Assembly (NCBI GenBank): GCA_026874595.1
Contig: CM049313.1
Span: 31,432,008-31,496,007 of the forward strand
DNA length: 64,000 bases
Direction: 5' to 3'
Source of the DNA: Sipunculus nudus
Lineage: Eukaryota; Annelida; Sipuncula; Golfingiida; Sipunculidae
In this document: in pieces, positions 24,430-36,603 of the stretch
How positions within the stretch are numbered: the stretch's first letter is position 1
How the letters are laid out: each line of letters opens with the position of its first letter
Notes under the pieces: model-generated
Database searches by the model: none
What the model saw: only the letters and a program-made list of their open reading frames with translations
Told to the model about the DNA's origin: nothing
Position numbers and translations under genes: made by a program

Positions 24430-25680
24430 GGCCATCCTTTACAGAATAAAAAGCATAGTTTAAGCGCAGTCAAGAAGCACAGAAAAGCACAATAGAAGTA
24501 TAAATGGAGCATGCTTTTAGCACAGCTGTGGCATATAAAAAGCATCTTTTAAGCATATTCAGAGTGTGCTTAAATGTTACTGCAACTGAAATGGCACTTA
24601 GAAAATATTTGAGCAGGAGGACTATAAAAGCACAGAAAAAAAGCAGATTTTCAGCACAAGTCATGAGAATTGAAGCACAGAAAAAGCACACCTGGAGCAC
24701 TTTTGAAGCACAATTTCAGCACATGAGAAGAACTCATGAAAGCACAGAAAAAGCATACCTGGAGCACTTTTTAAGCACATATTCAGCACATGAGAAGTAT
24801 TCTTGGAAGCACAGAAAAAGTATACTTGGAGCACTTTTTAAGCACAGTTTCAGCACATGAGAAATACTCATGGAAGCACAGAAAAAGCATACCTGGAGCA
24901 CTTTTCAGCACATATTCAGCACATTAGAAGTATTTATGGAAGCACAGAAAAAGCATACTTGGGGCACTTTTGAAGCACAATTTCAGCACATGAAAAGTAT
25001 TCATGGAAGCACAGAAAAAGCACATTTAGAGTATTCTGAAGCACAGTTTCAGCACATGAGAAATACTCATGGAAGCACAGAAAAAGCATACCTGGAGCAC
25101 TTTTCAGCACATTTTCAGCACATTAGAAGTATTTATGGAAGCACAGAAAAAGCATACTTGGGGCAATTTTGAAGCACAATTTCAGCACATGAAAAGTATT
25201 CATGGAAGCACAGAAAAAGCACATTTGGAGCACTTCTGAAGTACAGTTTCAGCACATTAGAAGCACTAATGGAAGCACAGAATAAGCACATTTGGAGCAC
25301 TTCTGAAGTTTCAGCACATAAGAAGCACATGTGAAGCACTCATGGAAGCACCGAATAAGCACAATTGGGGCACTTCTGAAGTACAGTTTCAGCACATTAG
25401 AAGCACATGTGAAGCACCCATGAAAGCACAGAATAAGCACAATTGGAGCACTTCTGAAGTACAGTTTCAGCACATTAGAAGCACATGTGAAGCACCCATG
25501 AAAGCACAGAATAAGCACAATTGGAGCACTTCTGAAGTAAAGTTTCAGCACATAAAAAGCACAGATAAAGCACTCATGGAAGCACAGAATCAGCACTTTT
25601 TGAACACTTCTGAAGTACAATTTTATCATATAAGAAGTACATCTGAAGACATACAAGATACAACAAGAATCAACAAACCA
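24430..25680. repeat. Long AGCACA-rich minisatellite
   Basis: About 15-18 units of roughly 60-85 bp, built from words such as GGAAGCACAGAAAAAGCA, TGGAGCACTTTTGAAGCACA and TTTCAGCACATGAGAAG. The unit composition changes from left to right (AAAAAGCAT to AATAAGCACA). Long frames on both strands (for example 25249-25719 minus and 25342-25683 plus) come from the repeat. Confidence 0.9.
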
Positions 25681-26820
25681 TGAGCACTTAAAAACATGAT
25701 CTTTAGAATACAAACACATTCATCTAAAGAAATGGACAAACTGAATGCAAAATATTGTTAAGTTTATTCAGAATTATCATCACTTAAGATGATCTCTGGT
25801 TTTTTGAAGGCTGAACTGTTATCTTGCTTTCCAGTACAGCTTATCTCCTCGCAAAATACCCAGCATCTTCATTTTTGGCAAGCATTTCCTGCATTATACG
25901 TCATTTTTTTTTTCAAACTGCATGCATTAACTATTGAATATATCAAAGTCTTTAACATATTGAAGCTGCCCCTCATTTTATGCACTGTTTATAACAGAAA
26001 AGACAATATTTTGAACAGTGATGACCATGTCATTTGAAGCCATATTTGAATTTATGAGTATTCACTTCATTTGAAAAGGTTTTCCCTCCTGTTTAGTACA
26101 CATGTTGCTGCGTGGCCTTGACCTTTCATATGCTGCCCTCTACCAGGGTGCAAACTAAACTATGATATTCCATACTTTACAAAAAGTACAATTTCAGCAC
26201 AACAGAACTTAAAATTATACACATCAGAACAAGCCTTTTCACTTGATCATATCTTAAGGACAATTTTGGAAGCACACAGGAAGTACAAATGAAGCATTTT
26301 GAGATATGTTTTGGACTTAGCAGATTTTGGATTTTATTTTCAAGTATGTTATTCATGTTCAAAGTACTTCTGCAACACACTGGAAGCATGGTCCCTTGTT
26401 GTCATATTCCATTCTCTATCAAGGAGCACAATTTAAGCAGAGTAGGACTCATATTACAGGTTAGATCAATGCATTTTGGTTGCTCATTTGTAAAGGAAAA
26501 TTTTGGAAGTACAAAATAAGTTCTAATGAAGCATATTTTAGGTACATTTTGAACTTTTTAGTTTTTGGTTTTGATAATAAAGTATGAATGAAGCAGTTTA
26601 AGAAGCACAAATAAAGTACTTTTGGAGCACATAATAGGTAGGTTTTGTACTTAAACAGTTTGTGGTGTTCATTGAAAGTTCAAATGAGGTACATTTAAAG
26701 CATAGTTCGAGCATCCAGTAAAAATTCTAAGTTCTCAAAAAGCACACTCAAAGCACTTTTCAAGACTGAATTTTGCTGAAAAGCACAAATAAGCACTAAT
26801 GAAGCACACTTTAAGCATAC
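25681..26820. repeat. Degenerate fringe of the AGCAC array
   Basis: After a less repetitive stretch at 25690-26150, words such as AAGTACAAATGAAGCA, AGCACAATTTAAGCA, and AAGCACACTTTAAGCATAC recur out to 26820. This looks like an older, mutated extension of the array. No gene seen. Confidence 0.55.
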
Positions 26821-27227
26821 TCCATGCCCGAAAATTTCTGTAAGGGATAGGTTTCACCCACTGCCCCATTAGGGCCATGGGACACAGCCCTGGTGCAGGG
26901 CTGAAAATAAATTAGTTTTAAGTGTTCATGAATATTTAAAATAAATTTTAACCATTTAAAAACTTTCATGACTGTGTACTTATCTCTACTGCAAAGCATA
27001 TATGCCAACCTAGTTATCAGGGATAAAATTATGTGGCAGGCAATGCACAGGTTGGCCAGCATTGCACTATGGTGTACTGTATGGAGCTCCAGACATGAAC
27101 TTCATTTACTCTCTTTGTTTTACACAAATGCACCTTTACAATAAATTAATTTGATTACTGTAAGTTCAGAGAATATATATGATATAACTTGGATATTTCA
27201 TCTGATAAATCTTACCTCTTCCTTTTT
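26821..27227. other. Intron, nothing recognised
   Basis: No feature seen. Confidence 0.45.
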
Positions 27228-28016
27228 AGCTCAGCTGACTGTAAGTCAACTGAGGTATATGAATGGGGCTTTGTCCATCATCCGTCTGGCCGTTCCGGTG
27301 TCAGGCCATCCGTTAGCAGGGCACAAATCGTAACTGCTGGACCTAGAAACTTCTAAGTGAATATCCAGGGAGGTCAATAAAAAATCTCCTTAGAAACCTA
27401 AAATTAGGTCACTATGATCTATATTCTCCGAGCTATGGGGCTATGGGGCTACTTTAAAAAGATTGTTGATTTTTTTTTTGCCAAACTTTCTGCCCCAAAC
27501 ATTCTATCTTCCAGATGTTGCTCACCTGCCAGTAGTGGAAGTAACTGATGGATTTTGGGGTCACAAGGTCAAGGTCATCGGGGCCATCAATCCACATCTT
27601 AGTTTCCAGATGATAACACCAGTTCAGTTTGAAATATTGGTTTCAAACTTGACTTATATATGGCTGACCACTAAAGTAAGAACTATTGATTCTGGGGTCA
27701 TGAGATCAGAGGTCAAGGTCACAGGACCCACTACTTTAGAAAGATTGTGGATGCATTTTAAGTGAAACTTTTCATCTCAATCCTTCCATCATCAACATGT
27801 GGTGCACCTGCCAACAGGGGAAGTTTCCTTTTGATTTTGGGGTCATAAGGTCAAAGGTTAAGGTCACAGCTAGGGCCCATCCATTCACAAATTAGTTTAT
27901 GGATGATAATTCCAGTTTGGGTAGACTGGTTTGCTTCAAACTGATCACATGACCAATATTTTGGAAAACCTCATAAACATATGCACCTGAGCGTCGAGAC
28001 CCATGGGTCCCTAGTT
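27228..28016 (+). mobile_element. Family A element A6, short complete copy (789 bp)
   Basis: Both ends are present: AGCTCAGCTGACT ... AGTCAACTGAGGT at 27228-27256, and CACCTGAGCGTC, GACCCATGGGTC, CCTAGTT ending at 28016. The interior has two related halves, each with GGGGTCA-AAGGTCAA-GGTCA words (near 27555 and 27838). Best example here of the minimal family A unit. Confidence 0.72.
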
Positions 28017-28749
28017 TTTATATTTAAATAATGCCATATTTTGATGAAAAATCAATAACTGGTAGGGCAGAAAATTTAACATACTAAAAGATACCAAGAG
28101 AAATTAGTTAATAAAAATATGGTTCCATGACTATATCACTTTCAGCTGAGCTTAGTTTTGCTTGTTTCCCCTTTTGTCACTCACATAACGTTATTGGTAC
28201 CTGCCAAATTTTAAAAAAATAATTATTTGCTAACCTACCTTATTACAGAACTCAGTGTGTTCTTTATTCTTTTATTACACAGTAACAGCAAATTTCACAA
28301 ATACAAAGTGTCTAATGATGGTTAATCAGCTTCCTAGTCTTGCCGTCAGCAAAGGGTCGACAGGTGCACATAGAATTATAATTATGTGACTCAGTCTTCC
28401 AGAGCACTTGTACAAGTGCTACCCTGCAGAAATTATCATGTAACAATGTAAATTATGCCAATTGCCCTGCGTACCTTAAATTGATTGGACATATTTGACC
28501 TTTCACCAACCCATATTTTCACATGTGACTTTGTCAGTTACTGGTATCATCTGGTTCTAGCGCTTGTTTACATTAAATTTAAGCTACTGTATGGTGTTTT
28601 CACAGCATGTTTACATGATCATTTTATCTATTAAAATCTGAAATTTCAAAGGAATTAATTGAATAGGGTAGCTTTTATTCAAGTTTTCATACACCATGTC
28701 AAGTGATGTTTACATACTCTGGTTGGTGGTGTAGTTTACCAGAAACAGC
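28017..28749. other. Intron with a family A internal fragment
   Basis: 28590-28710 (TTTTCACAGCATGTTTACAT, TTAAAATCTGAAATTTC, CAAGTTTTCATACACCATGT) matches the A1 interior near 2730-2845. The rest is unassigned. Confidence 0.5.
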
Positions 28750-29045
28750 CTGTATTACAAATCTAAACCTTTGTAACACTAAAGCCCATCTCATTACTCA
28801 TGTTCACACACTTGGCTTTGCTTATACACTTGAGACGTTTGTGGTCAGTTTGAATTGTGAATGCATGGTCTAAATGACAAGTACATCTCAAATTCCTGAA
28901 CTGCCCAAACAATTGCCAAACACACTCTCTCAATAGTAGAATGATTACTCTCTCTAGTCAGTAATTTCCTGCTAGCATAAGCTATTGGATGCATCATCCT
29001 ATCGTGTTCCTTCATAAGGATACTTCCGATCCCTACCTCCAACAC
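28750..29045 (-). pseudogene. RNase H fragment of G2
   Basis: The frame reads VGIGSILMKEHDRMMHPIAY, ASRKLLTRESNHSTIER, CLAIVWAVQEFEMYL. This is the RNase H tether and first half as found after gypsy RT. A TDHKRL-like motif follows near 28810 in another frame. Broken by stops. Confidence 0.85.
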
Positions 29046-29049
29046 GTCG

Positions 29050-29575
29050 CATTTCAGTTAGAATTGCCTGCTGAAAACTGACAGTCTCAGAATGGGGTGA
29101 TCAGCCAGCTTAGCTTTAGTTGAATTGTATGCATTCTCATGGACCTCTTTCCAAACCAATTTGTTTGGCTGTACTTTCAAACTCAGCATAGATTGGTACG
29201 AACTTCTGGTAATTACTGGTAAGACCTAGGAAGGCTCGCTAAGCTTTCTTGGTTTTCAGTCTTTCTGTGCTCTTAGGTCTTTCTTAAGCAGCGACGGGTT
29301 GCTTACTAACACATCATCTATATAGCCAATCACGATTGGCATGTTACTGAACAACTTTTGCATCATGCAGGTAAAAACTACCCCTGCCTTCAAAAATCTG
29401 AATGGCATTACCCTGAACTGGTAATGTCCGTCAGTTGTTACATATGCAGTTTTGTCTCTAGATTCCTCTGACTTCGGAATCTGCCTGTAGCCTTTCCCAG
29501 ATTGATCATTGTAAAGTATCGGCTATTGGCTACTTCTGTGAACAGTGTTTCCAGCTCTGGCATCAGTTCTGGATC
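29050..29575 (-). pseudogene. Reverse transcriptase fragment of G2
   Basis: The catalytic motif YIDD is encoded at 29313-29324. Around it are RVMPFRF and VFTCMMQKLF, and upstream TMINLGKGYRQI and KTAYVTTDGHYQF. These correspond to the palm and fingers motifs of Ty3/gypsy RT. Frame changes occur near 29480-29520. Located directly downstream of the integrase in element orientation. Confidence 0.82.
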
Positions 29576-29639
29576 GAATATGACTGCATTAACCTGTACA
29601 TCACTTTCAGTTTGACTGCATATACTGTTGAAGGTAACG

Positions 29640-30660
29640 ACACATGGGAGGTTTTGTCTACTGCCTCAAGGTTTAGTTCTTCAACTAAGGGAGATTTGGT
29701 TTCACAATCTTTATTATCCAGTTCTATTATGAATTCATTTGTACTCAAGGTGACCACCGCTAAGACATATCTGATTTTGTTTCAGCATGTTCACGTGAAA
29801 GGTTTTGACCTTGTTGTCGAACTTGACCCCATAGTCTTGGTCAGCTACTTTATCTACAATGCTGTAGGGGACTCTCAGATGTACATGTAGTTTGTTTCGG
29901 TCTGTAGGGAGCTAGCAGGAACAACATTCATCTCCAATCTCAAATTTGCTAGTGCGTTTGCCTACATCATATAGAACTGCCTGTATCTATCCTCTGACTT
30001 ACTCAAAGCTTCACGAGCTAATGCGCACATATTGCTCAGCTTGTCCTGGACATGAGCAGGTATTGATACGTAGTCTTGGTTTTCACATCCAAATGAATGC
30101 GCATGGGACCTCTCACAACTCGCCGAAGAGCAATTTTATAGGAGAGAAACCTGTGCTTTTCTGTGGTGTCTCTCTTTAGCACTGTGCTCAAATACTGATC
30201 CCAATCTTGTGGTCTCTCTGCACACATACACTTTAACATCAGTTTCAGTGTACCATTGAATCTTTCCACCATCTGGTTACATATCGGGTGATATGGTGTG
30301 GTAGTTAACTGCTGTATAGATAACACACAGCTAACTTCTCTCTTGAGGTCAGATGTGAACATGTCAGTGAGTACTTCTGCCCGTACTCCTACCCGTGTTA
30401 GGATGTGGACGATGGTCGCAGTGTCGATGTTCTTTAAGGCTACTGCCTCCGGGTATCACGCAATGTAGTCCATGATGGTGAGTATGTACCGATGAGGCGA
30501 TGACCCCTGCTGGACGCATGATGGATTGGTCTGACTAGATCCTTGGTGTTCCTAAGCCAAGGTTCGTCAATAAGAGGCATATTGCCTTACGTGGCCCAAG
30601 GGACTTTCGGTATGGTTTTCTGACATATGGGACACAACTTTCAAAATGCTGCTTTATCTC
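29640..30660 (-). pseudogene. Integrase fragment of G2
   Basis: CPICQKTIPKVPW near 30590-30630 is the C-x2-C half of the HHCC zinc finger; the histidine half is missing. The frame at 30036-30362 carries QLTTTPYHPICN and VERFNGTLK, the region around the catalytic glutamate, followed by RPQDWDQYL and VRGPM typical of gypsy integrases. A C-terminal stretch near 29770-29890 resembles the GPY/F module (VNMLK-like end). Stops and frameshifts break it. It would join element cDNA to host DNA if intact; this copy cannot be active. Confidence 0.78.
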
Positions 30661-31999
30661 GGTACATCCCCTTCGCTGCGCGATATTATCAACATATCAT
30701 GATATGATGATTCGCATGTTGCGTATTGTGATACAGTTTTCAAATATGGATATTATTTTGATATTTTGTTAATGTACCTTTAACTGATTTTTTCAGTATA
30801 AACAATGTTTCTATTACAAATTTAGACATCTAAATGGGATGGGATTAATGACAGGCTTAAAATGAAAGTACAGGATTTTTAAGTGGGCCTGAGATACCAT
30901 AGATCAAGTCACAGGGAATTGGCATATGTCTGCTGGATGACTCATTGGTATATGAGAAATATTTTGATACATGAAAAGGAGGAAGTGCTGAACACCATAA
31001 TTAATTATTTAGTAATATTCTTTCCTTGCTTTCTATGATAACTGCCGGAAGATCAAGTGCCAACGTAACATTATTATTTTTTTAAGAACAACAGTTTTGT
31101 GATGTGGTATACATGGCTGTAATTGTGCGCACCATCTATCCATCTTTGTGCTGAACCACAGTCACAAATTCTCTAATTACCAAATTATTTGCACATGTAA
31201 GGCTCAAAGAAAACTTTGATTTTACATGTTTCTTTTGGCACGGCCAACAGTTATTAGTTAATAATGTTGCCAAATTTGTGTTTGAACTAAACTGATCTGC
31301 ATAAACTTATATTGTGTCATTATATGTTAAAATATTATTATTAATAATTATATTAATAATATATATATATATTTATTTATATATACTGAAAACACACTTA
31401 TTTCCTATTAATTTAATATAATAAAAATGTCACATATTGCAATACGGTACATAATATCGCACTATATTGCAAAACTAAATTTGTAGGCAATACCCTAATA
31501 TATGGTGATTCTGTCTTGATAAGATGGAGGCTAATTTACAGAATTTCAGTATAGAAGACCCGACATATGAAGTACCTTTCTTAGGTTGAAATCTAAGAAT
31601 ATATGATGGGTGTAATCAGAATATTTTACTGGTAGATGTACACAATGAGTAATAATATAAACATGCTGATATGTAAGAAAGGGCCCAGTGCTGTTAACTC
31701 AGTCATTGACCAGAAGAAACCTGAGGTCACTGTAAACAGCCTGGCAAGAAGTGACCACCCCAAAGGATCCCAGGAGCATCCAACAGGTTGGCTTTGGGCA
31801 AAATGTAAATTGTCTTGATTAGCTTTGGCAACATGTCTTCTGCATGACAAGTAGTTTCTATTGACTAGGTGACATGTTCCCAGTGGGACCTGATAATGTG
31901 TTCAGCATAAGCTGGCAGGACTACACCTTCAACACTTCTTCCTGCTTCAGTGTTGTAAGGCTGAGCATACATCTGTAACAGGGATGACCGTTACATGAA
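30661..31999. other. Intron; AT-rich stretch and candidate small inverted-repeat element
   Basis: GCGATATTAT at 30680-30689 has an exact inverse ATAATATCGC at 31451-31460, which may mark a roughly 780-bp element. 31336-31390 is almost pure A+T. No gene recognised. Confidence 0.35.
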
Positions 32000-32305
32000 A
32001 CAAGATAATATCATCAACCCCTTCCATCAAACAAAAATTACATCATGAAACCCCTTCATCAAACTATAATTATATCATAAAACCCTTTCATCAAACAATG
32101 ATAAAATTATAACAAAACCCTTCATCAAACAATAATTACATCATAAAACCCTTTCATCAAACAATAATTACATCATAAAGTCCTTTCATCAAACAATAAT
32201 TACATAAAAAACTCTTTCATTAAACAATAATTACATCATAAAGACCTCTTCATCAAACTATAATTACATCATAAAACCTCTTCATCAAACTATCATTACA
32301 TCATC
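32000..32305. repeat. Minisatellite, left arm (CATCAAAC-ATAATTACATCAT)
   Basis: About nine units of roughly 32 bp with CCCTTTCATCAAAC, AATAATTACATCATAAAA. These are the reverse complement of the units in the next array. Confidence 0.9.
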
Positions 32306-32309
32306 CTTC

Positions 32310-32790
32310 TGTATTTGATGAAGGGGCTGATGATGTAATGATGGTTAGATGAAAAGGCTGATGATGCAATCATAGTTCGATGAAGGGCTGATGATGAAAT
32401 TATAGTTTGATGAAAGGCTCCTGATGATGTAGTCATAGTTTATTGAGGGGTGCTAATGATGCAATCATAGTTTGATGAAGGGACTGATGATGTAATTATA
32501 GTTTGATAAAAGGGCTGATGATGTAATCATAGTTTATTGAAGGGTGCTGATGATGCAATCATAGTTTGATGGAGGGACTGATGATGTAATAATAGTTTAT
32601 GGAAGGGTGATGAGGATGCAGTCATAGTCTGATGAAAAAGGTTGATGATTTAATCACAGTTTGAGGAAGGGGTTGATGATGTGATCAGTTTGATGAAGGG
32701 GTTTGATGATGTAATACTAGTTTGATGAAGGTGTTTTATGAAGTAATATAGTTTGATGAAGAAGGTTTATGATGCAATCAGTTGTTAGTT
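32310..32790. repeat. Minisatellite, right arm (GATGATGTAAT-ATAGTTTGATGAAGG)
   Basis: About thirteen units of roughly 31-36 bp with ATAGTTTGATGAAGGG and CTGATGATGTAATCAT. Being the reverse complement of the left arm, the two arrays form one large inverted repeat with its centre near 32305-32315. Confidence 0.9.
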
Positions 32791-34297
32791 AATTTATGCT
32801 AAGATTTTTTTTTATAAATTAATGCCATGTACTTAATTATCATGTTAATATTACAATATTTTAATACAATAATACAAAAATAGTAGTATGCTCCAGGCAG
32901 CTTGGACAGATAACTACCAATTGCCAATTGACCTAAAATCAGCTGAGCTTCATCTTACACCAAAGATAAAATATGTTTTAAGTCATTTATACTTTTAAGC
33001 CATTTCCAAGGGACCTGAAGGCCATAAATCCACTTACATTGAATATTGAAAGTGAAGACACTTTCCATTTGGATTTTCTATAAGTAGTTAAGAAATCAGT
33101 TGTTTGTTGCTATTGAATCCTTGTTTTAATATAATTGCAGAACAAAATACAATTTATTTTTTGTTTCAGTCATTAATAAGAGTGCTGTACTTGGAATGTC
33201 TATACACCAACCACAGATGCAAGCTCTTATTCTATCTGATATGTCAGGTATTTCAGTCTCGCTAATTTTTTTTACACTTTTAAAGTTGGAATTCTGTATT
33301 AACCACCAGTAACTGATGAATCACTAGTCACAGAAACTTGTCTCTGGTCTCTGTTGACAGACCATGGACTGTCTCATCTGACATGATGCGGTGAGCACTC
33401 ATTGATTGGAAATGAGGCCGTATACGAGATATTGGGCTCCCCTGCAATTGTGGAGAAAATCAGATTATTCCTGCTGAAGATGTGTCTTGCAAACTGAGCA
33501 GTAGATGGAAATGCTGTCATGTCACAGGTTTGCCCTGTGGTTGGAATTAGACATACTGATGTACAGTGTAGATATTGAATGTAAACCCTGTGGTCATGAT
33601 ACTCAGCTAAGGAGCACAACCTGGCGCTACATAAGACCTACAAGTAAAATGACCAAGAGCATTAGATCTTAAGACAAAAGTATCAAGGAGAGAAAGTAAC
33701 ATATTTAACTTGCACTGATGTTACTGCAAAAATTAAATTTCATAAATCATAGCTGTATACAAAAACAATATGAAGAATTTATTGAGGTTATATTTTGTGT
33801 TGATCAGAAAATAAATCATATTTCTTATTCACTGTAAATTGTTGATATGCCATGCTAAAACTGTGATATTTCTTAAAACATTTCAGGGAAAAATATTTGT
33901 AAATGAAACCATTTATAGGAAGCATCACCTGTCTTTTGCAATAGGTCAAGCTCACAACTATAGTTACAAAACCAGTTTATCTATACATTTATATAAGGAA
34001 GTGTCCAAGCAAGTCAGTTAAAAAATATCCATGCTACAATGATTTTTGTCTGACTTGGGTATTTTATTCCAGTTCAGTAATATTTTCTCTGCACAAACTG
34101 TCATTTATGAATTACATAAATGAATGATTCTTCACCAGTCTTATGCAGTGACTTTTGCTTTCCACAATAACAAAGCAGACCAAATTTCTAGGCAATTCAT
34201 GCAGCTGATTGTAATGCTTGTAACAGTGTATGTTTGTAAGTGGATACATAAAGAACTTATAGTGATTTGTCAGAAGGTGCACCTAGACATACAGTAG
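32791..34297. other. Intron, nothing recognised
   Basis: AT-rich, no domain or repeat family. CAGCTGAGCTTCATCT at about 32941 could be a stray family A 3' fragment. Confidence 0.45.
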
Positions 34298-35463
34298 CTA
34301 CATTTTCATTCTCTGCTGTCTGAGAGTGTACTTCCCCTGACTTTTCTGTGTTTTCTGGGAGATGAATGTGTACCACCCAAGACCATTCTCTGCTATAGAG
34401 ATGTAATTCAACCTCACTCGACCATTATCTCTGGTCAGAGTGATGTAACTGTAGCTCCTCTGACTTTCCTGTGTTGTCTGTGAGATGCAAATGTACCACC
34501 CAAGACCATTCTCTGCTATAGAGATGTAATTCAACCTCACTCGACCATTATCTCTGGTCAGAGTGATGTAACTGTAGCTCCTCTGACTTTCCTGTGTTGT
34601 CTGTGAGATGCAAGTGTACCACCCAAGACCATTCTCTGCTATAGAGATGTAATTCAACCTCACTGAACAATTATCCCTGGTCTGTTATCTGGACAGTTAT
34701 CTCCAGTGTGACAGATGTAATTGTACCTGACTCTACCATTTTCTCTGGTCTGAAAGATGTAAGTCTACTTCCCCGACCATTATGTGTTCTTTGAGAGATG
34801 TAATTGTACCTCTCAAGATTATTCTCTGCTGTCTGAGAGATGTTTTTGTACCTCACTTGACAATTCTCTCTGGTCTAAGAGATGTAAATGTACCTTCCTG
34901 GACAATTATCTCCAGTTTGGGATATATAATTGTACCTCACTGGACCATTATCTTTGGTCTGAGAGATGTAAGTGTACCTCCCAAGACCATTCTCTGCTGT
35001 CTGAGAGATGTAAGTGTACCTTCCCAGACCATTCTGTGTTGTCTGAGAGATGCAAGTAAACCTCACTGGACCTTTATCTCCATTATCTGGACAGTAATCT
35101 CAAGTCTAAGAGATATAAAGACCAATATCTCTGGCATGAGAGATGTAAGAGTTCCTCCCCGGACCATTCTGTGTTGTGTGAGAGATGTAACTTGTATACC
35201 TCATTGGACCATATCTCTGGCATGAGAGATGTAAGAGTTCCTCCCCCAACCATTATGTGTTGTCTGAGAGATGTAACTAGTATACCTAATTGTTGGACCA
35301 TTATCTCTGGCATGAGAGATGTAAGAGTTCCTCCCTGGACCATTCTGCGTTGTGTGAGAGATGTAACTAGTATACCTCATTGGACCATTATCTGTGCCAT
35401 GAGAGATGTAAGCATTCTTCCCCGGCCCATTCTGTGTTGTCTGAGAGATGTAACTGGTATACC
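34298..35463. repeat. Minisatellite S (TCTGAGAGATGTAA-GTACCTC), first block
   Basis: About 20 units of roughly 55-60 bp: CATTCTCTGCTGTCTGAGAG, ATGTAAGTGTACCTC, CCTGGACC. Three larger blocks of about 117 bp near 34370-34660 are nearly identical. Its frames on both strands, up to 147 codons, are repeat artefacts. Confidence 0.9.
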
Positions 35464-36506
35464 TTAGACTGGCCCAGTCAATGAAATAGTTCTGACTTAA
35501 TTCTTGCTTCTGACAGAGAAATCAAACGTTCATGCGTTGTGTCGCATTTAGTACGGTACCGCCATCTTGCGGCAACTCATATAACTAATTTGCCACTATC
35601 TGACCCTCTGATTTCATGGACTGTGAATCTTGCCGGTTCCCGGACTGTCAGCGCCACACATCACCGCCTCGCTGAACTAAGGTCTTTTCTAGTGATGTCA
35701 GCAGTGGTCTTTCCCATAATCTTTTTCAAAACCAACATGGTTCACTCAGTAATCGCAATTTGTCTTAATAATTTTAGGCCGTCTCTTAAATTGAGTTTGG
35801 CGAGACGTTATAAAACACTATAACCCTCAGCCTCAGTGTTAACGTTTATTGGACCAGAATTCTTGAAAGTTGGCCTGTTTAAACATAATGTAGGCCAAAC
35901 TCTGGCTCAGCCAATCAGCACGAGATATTCAGGTGCACCACGTGACGAGCGCAGTCAAAATGTACCGGCTGTCTGACACGATCACGATTCACGAGTCGCA
36001 ATTTGACAGTTAATACACGGGTTCAGACAAATGCCAGCTGCTCTTGTCATCTCGGCAGAAGGAATTTTACTGGACCTGTCTGTACAAAATTGTTGCGATA
36101 GTGTCTTAATATGCACTTACATTTGGCCCCTGGCCCGTAATATTCGTTCAGCAGAGATATATCATAGAACACGAAGGTTCATGTGCAGACTACCTGAACA
36201 CATGCTTTCAGTGCGAATGTTACCTAGTGGGTTGAGCTGTGGGACCGCTGTTGGCGTTCTCATAGCAACGATGCCACTCACATAAGACGTGAGACATTGC
36301 CTGATATGCAAATACGGGGGAATCGTCAGTCCTCAAAGAGCCTTGTGACGCCTTGATATGCAAATATCAGCGATTCACCCTACAGACTTTACAGGGCTTT
36401 AGTGATAAGAGCTGGCACTGAGTTAAGTCTATCGGTACATGGAATCACGTTTTATTGTAAGCATTTTATAAGTAAACGCAAATACTAAAGCCCTGGCAGG
36501 GCTATG
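35464..36506. mobile_element. About 1.04-kb insertion in minisatellite S with GGTATACCT direct repeats
   Basis: The S array stops at ACTGGTATACCTTAGACTGG and resumes at ATGGTATACCTCAATGG, so GGTATACCT flanks the block. The ends are short palindromes, GACTGGCCCAGTC on the left and AGCCCTGGCAGGGCT on the right. An inverted pair CAGGGCTTTAG / CTAAAGCCCTG lies at 36395-36497. It is less AT-rich than its surroundings, and GATATGCAAAT occurs twice. No recognisable transposase, so the class is unknown. Confidence 0.55.
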
Positions 36507-36603
36507 GTATACCTCAATGGACCATTATCTCGATCTGGCAATACAGATGTAAGAGTTCCTCCCCCAACCATTCTGTGTTGCGTGAGAGATGTTATTAGAG
36601 AGA
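36507..36603. repeat. Minisatellite S, short second block
   Basis: CAATGGACCATTATCTCGAT, AGATGTAAGAGTTCCTCCCC and GTGAGAGATG continue the S array between the 1.04-kb insertion and the G1 LTR. Confidence 0.75.

Larger units (their letters stand above)
28750..30660 (-). mobile_element. Retroelement G2: IN-RT-RNase H order, truncated and broken
   Basis: Reading the minus strand from 30660 downward gives integrase, then reverse transcriptase, then RNase H, with many stops and frameshifts. No gag, protease or LTR is visible. The upstream break falls inside the integrase zinc-binding domain and the downstream break after RNase H. The integrase-before-RT order is the same as in G1 on the other strand and unlike G3. 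Confidence 0.8.

Noticed and set aside
24470-25719. Long open frames on both strands (up to 156 codons) as protein genes
   Set aside because: They follow the AGCAC minisatellite, with the same word repeated in every frame and strand. No splice sites or domains.
34298-35467. Repeat-rich frames of 91-147 codons as a secreted or repeat protein
   Set aside because: All are translations of minisatellite S. Several frames are open at once, and unit length varies.
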